A DNA stretch of 64,000 bases. It comes from Actinorugispora endophytica. GTDB taxonomy: Bacteria; Actinomycetota; Actinomycetes; Streptosporangiales; Streptosporangiaceae. The notes under the pieces were generated by a model, which saw only the letters and a program-made list of their open reading frames with translations, had not been told where the DNA came from and did no database searches. Where the stretch lies: the NCBI RefSeq assembly GCF_004363075.1, contig NZ_SNYN01000021.1, forward strand, positions 18,161-82,160, read 5' to 3'. Of the stretch, positions 62,501-64,000 are shown piece after piece; the stretch's first letter is position 1, and each line of letters begins with the position of its first letter. The translations under genes and the position numbers were made by a program.

Positions 62501-63141
62501 CGCGTCCCACGCGCAGGCCCGGCGGCCGCCTCGACCTGGGGCGCACGGTGCGCGCCAACCTGCGCACCGTGCGACCGGGAGCGGACGGGCCGCTGCTCAT
62601 CCCCGAGCAGCCGGTGTTCACCACCCGGGCGCGTCGGAGCGCGGACTGGCACGTGCACGTCGTCGTGGACGTGTCGGGGTCGATGGAGCGCTCCACGATC
62701 TACGCGGCGCTCGTCGCGGCGGTGCTGCACGGCCTGCCCGCGTTGAGCGTGTCGTTCACCACGTTCTCCACCAAGGTCGTCGACCTCACCGACCGGGTGG
62801 CGGACCCGCTGTCGCTGCTGTTGGAGGTCTCCGTGGGCGGCGGCACCGACATCGGGGCGGGCCTGGCCCACACCCGCGCCAAGGTGCGCGTGCCCGGCCG
62901 GACGATCGTCGCCCTGATCACCGACTTCGAGGAGGGCGGCCGCCTCGGCCGCACCCTGGCCGAGGTGCGCGCGCTGGCGGGCAGCGGCGCGCACCTGCTG
63001 GGACTGGCAGCCCTGGACGACGCCGGCAAACCGGTCTACAACAAGGCGATCGCCGGGCAGTTCGTGGCGGCGGGCATGCCGGTGGCGGCGCTGAGCCCCG
63101 AGGAACTGGCCGCCTGGATCGGGGAGAAGGTGCGCGGGTGA
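59557..63141 (+). CDS. DUF5682/TraB-like-VWA fusion protein
   Basis: A 1194-residue cytoplasmic-looking protein. The N-terminus has HLIGVRHHSPVLAA (residues 23-36), IELP with Glu53, and a distant GSFHAAALLPG (His222). This is the spacing of TIKI/TraB/EreA-like proteins and of DUF5682. A long helical middle follows (~270-990). The C-terminal VWA domain has a full MIDAS: DVSGS at 1038-1042, Thr1097 in GGGTD, Asp1123 in ITDFEEGG. In other actinomycetes these modules are, to my knowledge, often separate genes. The GTG at 59557 has AAGGGAG upstream. It is the presumed partner of the MoxR ATPase. Confidence 0.88.
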   Translation: MSIALEDATEALPEALAACAGPHLIGVRHHSPVLAAAMPALLEAADPDAVLIELPLEAGPWLEWLGHPDTVAPVALVLGDPEHGGHGYYPFADFSPELAAARWARANGVPVHAIDLPAAVAATAPDPADHGRGAPGLNGALLRATGTADTEELWDRLVEARSYGAEPERVRRAALALGWAHRADALERGRVGARDRAREAWMRRRVEEIGAARPAAVVGSFHAAALLPGRDRAELVRHLRGEAPEALPATADVAVPEAGARPGRGITTALIPYTFELLDSRSGYPAGIRDPEWQQDVYEAGGDPDGVERAAVRRLSAIGGHLRADGHVCGVPDVTAAYRMARDLAALRGLPAPGRRELVEGLTSALAQGEPLGRARAIAGAAHTELVGSRRGAPAPGAPASGLATHVAALLADLGLPGPDSAGGGKEIRLDPLRARRDRERHVALNRLCAAGVAYAEQRAGENASGGETLGRFWTVRWSPGSAATLELASCYGTTLEQVARGRIGARLREAGRTGDGGGLTPAAAGALLTDAAECALADLATELGERVEAEVLPRAGLADAIALHDRVQRVVAGQVPGMSSPPESLSRLRTRLAETAIASVPGMSGSTDPADATALLQVVRLVQAQAALKGAVGAERLLWHLDALSREGGPLAQGAAASALLLLGELDSDAMAARLVGWLDLASPPAGDGAPSGGGGTALALRLAGALAVAAPVIESDPGVLDALSERVEGWTDAVFLNRLPALRDGFETLSAAARARFLASVTERLGEAGGDLAVDPALAVALARADAGARAAVDALLPGLLDHGAPDEPVPGPEPARPGPRGADSAIGAADRWRLILGRPPEDDGGGGLAGRAAAALDELYGRGHGEGSQASGGRRGGTGRPEPATREWADELQALFGTRVREEVLGRAAGRGRSDVLDHLDPAEVTASVDLLERVLSLAGALPEARLARLRPLVDRIIRQLVAQLARRLRPALSGLSVPRPTRRPGGRLDLGRTVRANLRTVRPGADGPLLIPEQPVFTTRARRSADWHVHVVVDVSGSMERSTIYAALVAAVLHGLPALSVSFTTFSTKVVDLTDRVADPLSLLLEVSVGGGTDIGAGLAHTRAKVRVPGRTIVALITDFEEGGRLGRTLAEVRALAGSGAHLLGLAALDDAGKPVYNKAIAGQFVAAGMPVAALSPEELAAWIGEKVRG

Positions 63142-63197
63142 GCCCGTTCGGGCGGAGCCGTGATCACGCGGCGGGCAAGGGGTGAGAGGCTGGGGCC

Positions 63198-63818
63198 ATG
63201 CGAGAGATCACCGCGTGGGAGGCCATCGTGCAGGCCGACCCCAACCATTCCCAGTGGTTCGTCGAACGGTTCCGGAACATGGCCGCGCAGGGGCGCGACC
63301 TCGCGGGCGAGGCCCGCATGGTCGACGCGATGCTGCCGCGCGGGGGGAGGGTCCTGGACGCGGGCTGCGGAAGCGGGCGCGTGGGCGCGGAGCTCGCGGC
63401 GCGCGGGCACGACGTGGTCGGCGTGGACGTCGACCCGCACCTGGTCGCGGCCGCGCGCGAGGACTACCCGGGGCCCGACTGGAGGGTGGGCGACCTCGCC
63501 GAACTCGACCTGGCGGGGGAGGGGCAGGAGCCCTTCGACGTGGTGGTCTGCGCGGGCAACGTGATGACCTTCGTGGCCCCGGGCACCGAGGCCGAGGTCC
63601 TGCGCAGGATGGGCGCGCACGTGGGGGACGGCGGCCGGGTGGTCGTCGGCTTCGGCGCGGGGCGCGGCTACGCGTTCGACCGGTTCTTCGCCGACGCCGG
63701 CGAGGCCGGACTGGCGCTGGACCTGGCGCTGTCCTCCTGGGACCTGCGGCCCTTCACCGCGGCCTCGGACTTCCTGGTCGCCGTCCTGCGCCCGGACACC
63801 GGGGCCCCGCAGGGCTAG
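63198..63818 (+). CDS. Class I SAM-dependent methyltransferase
   Basis: A 206-residue protein. The SAM-binding motif I is RVLDAGCGSGRVGAELAARG, then VVGVDVDPHLVAAARE (acidic end of beta2), and FDVVVCAGNVMTFV in the motif II/III region. A FRNMAAQGRDLAGEARMVDAM helix precedes. This is the small methyltransferase-25/11-type fold; the substrate is unknown. It follows the VWA fusion gene by 56 bp and could belong to the same transcript, but it also resembles a general stand-alone gene. Confidence 0.88.
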   Translation: MREITAWEAIVQADPNHSQWFVERFRNMAAQGRDLAGEARMVDAMLPRGGRVLDAGCGSGRVGAELAARGHDVVGVDVDPHLVAAAREDYPGPDWRVGDLAELDLAGEGQEPFDVVVCAGNVMTFVAPGTEAEVLRRMGAHVGDGGRVVVGFGAGRGYAFDRFFADAGEAGLALDLALSSWDLRPFTAASDFLVAVLRPDTGAPQG

Positions 63819-63826
63819 AGAACCTC

Positions 63827-63865
63827 CGGCGCGCCGAATCACCCCCGCGCTGGCAACTCCCTAGT
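63827..63865. repeat. Dispersed 39-bp element, family B (copy 2)
   Basis: Matches 35818-35856 at 32 of 39 positions, including the common end TCCCTAGT. On the minus strand it again follows a TAG. A short minus-strand frame ends there but is cut by the poor-quality sequence to the right, so I cannot say whether a gene ends here. Confidence 0.65.
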
Positions 63866-63894
63866 GCCCGTTCTGTGGTGGTTCCCTTGCCGGT

Positions 63895-64000
63895 CGTGGG
63901 CGTTACCGGGGGGCGGGGGGGGGTGTGGCCCCGGGAAGGGCCCCCCCCGCGGGGAAGTCGGGGCCCCGCCAAGGGGGCCGGGGGGGGGGCCGGGGGGGTT
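63895..64000. other. Low-complexity G-rich contig end, probably sequencing artefact
   Basis: The last ~100 bases consist of G and C homopolymers (runs of 6-10) with little else. Nothing else in the window looks like this. No feature is called here. Confidence 0.75.

Noticed and set aside
63862..63960. A minus-strand gene ending at the TAG of the second family-B element
   Set aside because: Upstream of the stop the frame runs at once into artefact-like G/C homopolymers, so no protein can be supported.

Overview
The window is chromosomal DNA from a very GC-rich actinomycete. WhiA, RbpA, OpcA, the uvrC-rapZ-yvcK-whiA-gap-pgk-tpiA-secG order, GTG/TTG starts, ATGA-type overlaps and several probable leaderless starts all fit. 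The style, a CelR/CebR-type operator and a CBM2-bearing pectin lyase suggest Nocardiopsaceae (Nocardiopsis/Thermobifida-like), but the genus is an inference. No rRNA, tRNA, CRISPR array, prophage or insertion sequence was found. The last ~100 bases look like a low-quality contig end.

Layout. 1-1844: the 3' end of a MurJ/MviN-type flippase gene, then a GT4 glycosyltransferase. 1970-3158: a probable yybP-ykoY (Mn2+) riboswitch in front of a TerC-family membrane protein. 3225-11981: uvrA behind a LexA-like box, two RDD membrane proteins, a Tat/lipobox Rieske protein, an MscS channel (minus strand) and uvrC. 11971-19734: rapZ, yvcK, whiA, gap-pgk-tpiA, secG and rbpA. 19788-22260: an IclR regulator divergent from an MhqO-like dioxygenase and MhqD-like hydrolase pair. 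22411-23600: a PD-(D/E)XK-like protein and a truncated tandem copy with a 12-bp repeat. 23692-30944: a five-gene histidine-utilisation operon (hutH, hutU, an M20 amidohydrolase, hutF, hutI) with the M20 enzyme where a deformylase is expected. 31011-38601: a tail-anchored hypothetical protein, an ACT-GNAT protein, an APC permease, a small Cys protein, DoxX, a zf-TFIIB protein and a DUF485/ActP acetate-type symporter pair. 38763-41145: a secreted CBM2-PL11 rhamnogalacturonan lyase behind a near-perfect CebR/CelR operator. 41384-50027 (minus): tkt-tal-pgi-zwf-opcA-pgl. 50591-51580: ctaB, divergent from tkt.

The most interesting region is 51759-63141: a compact DUF4132 protein, a 1620-residue uncharacterised protein, a MoxR-type AAA+ ATPase, and a 1194-residue fusion of a TraB/TIKI-like (DUF5682-type) N-terminus to a C-terminal VWA domain with a complete MIDAS. 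A small four-helix membrane protein lies inside the block on the opposite strand. By analogy with RavA-ViaA, CbbQ-CbbO and NorQ-NorD, the ATPase and VWA protein should form a remodelling machine. Its target and role (defence, stress or protein maturation) cannot be read from the sequence.

Two sets of intergenic repeats also stand out: three long hairpins sharing a GATCTTGAC end motif (9744, 41262, 51634), and a 39-bp element just 3' of two TAG codons (35818, 63827).
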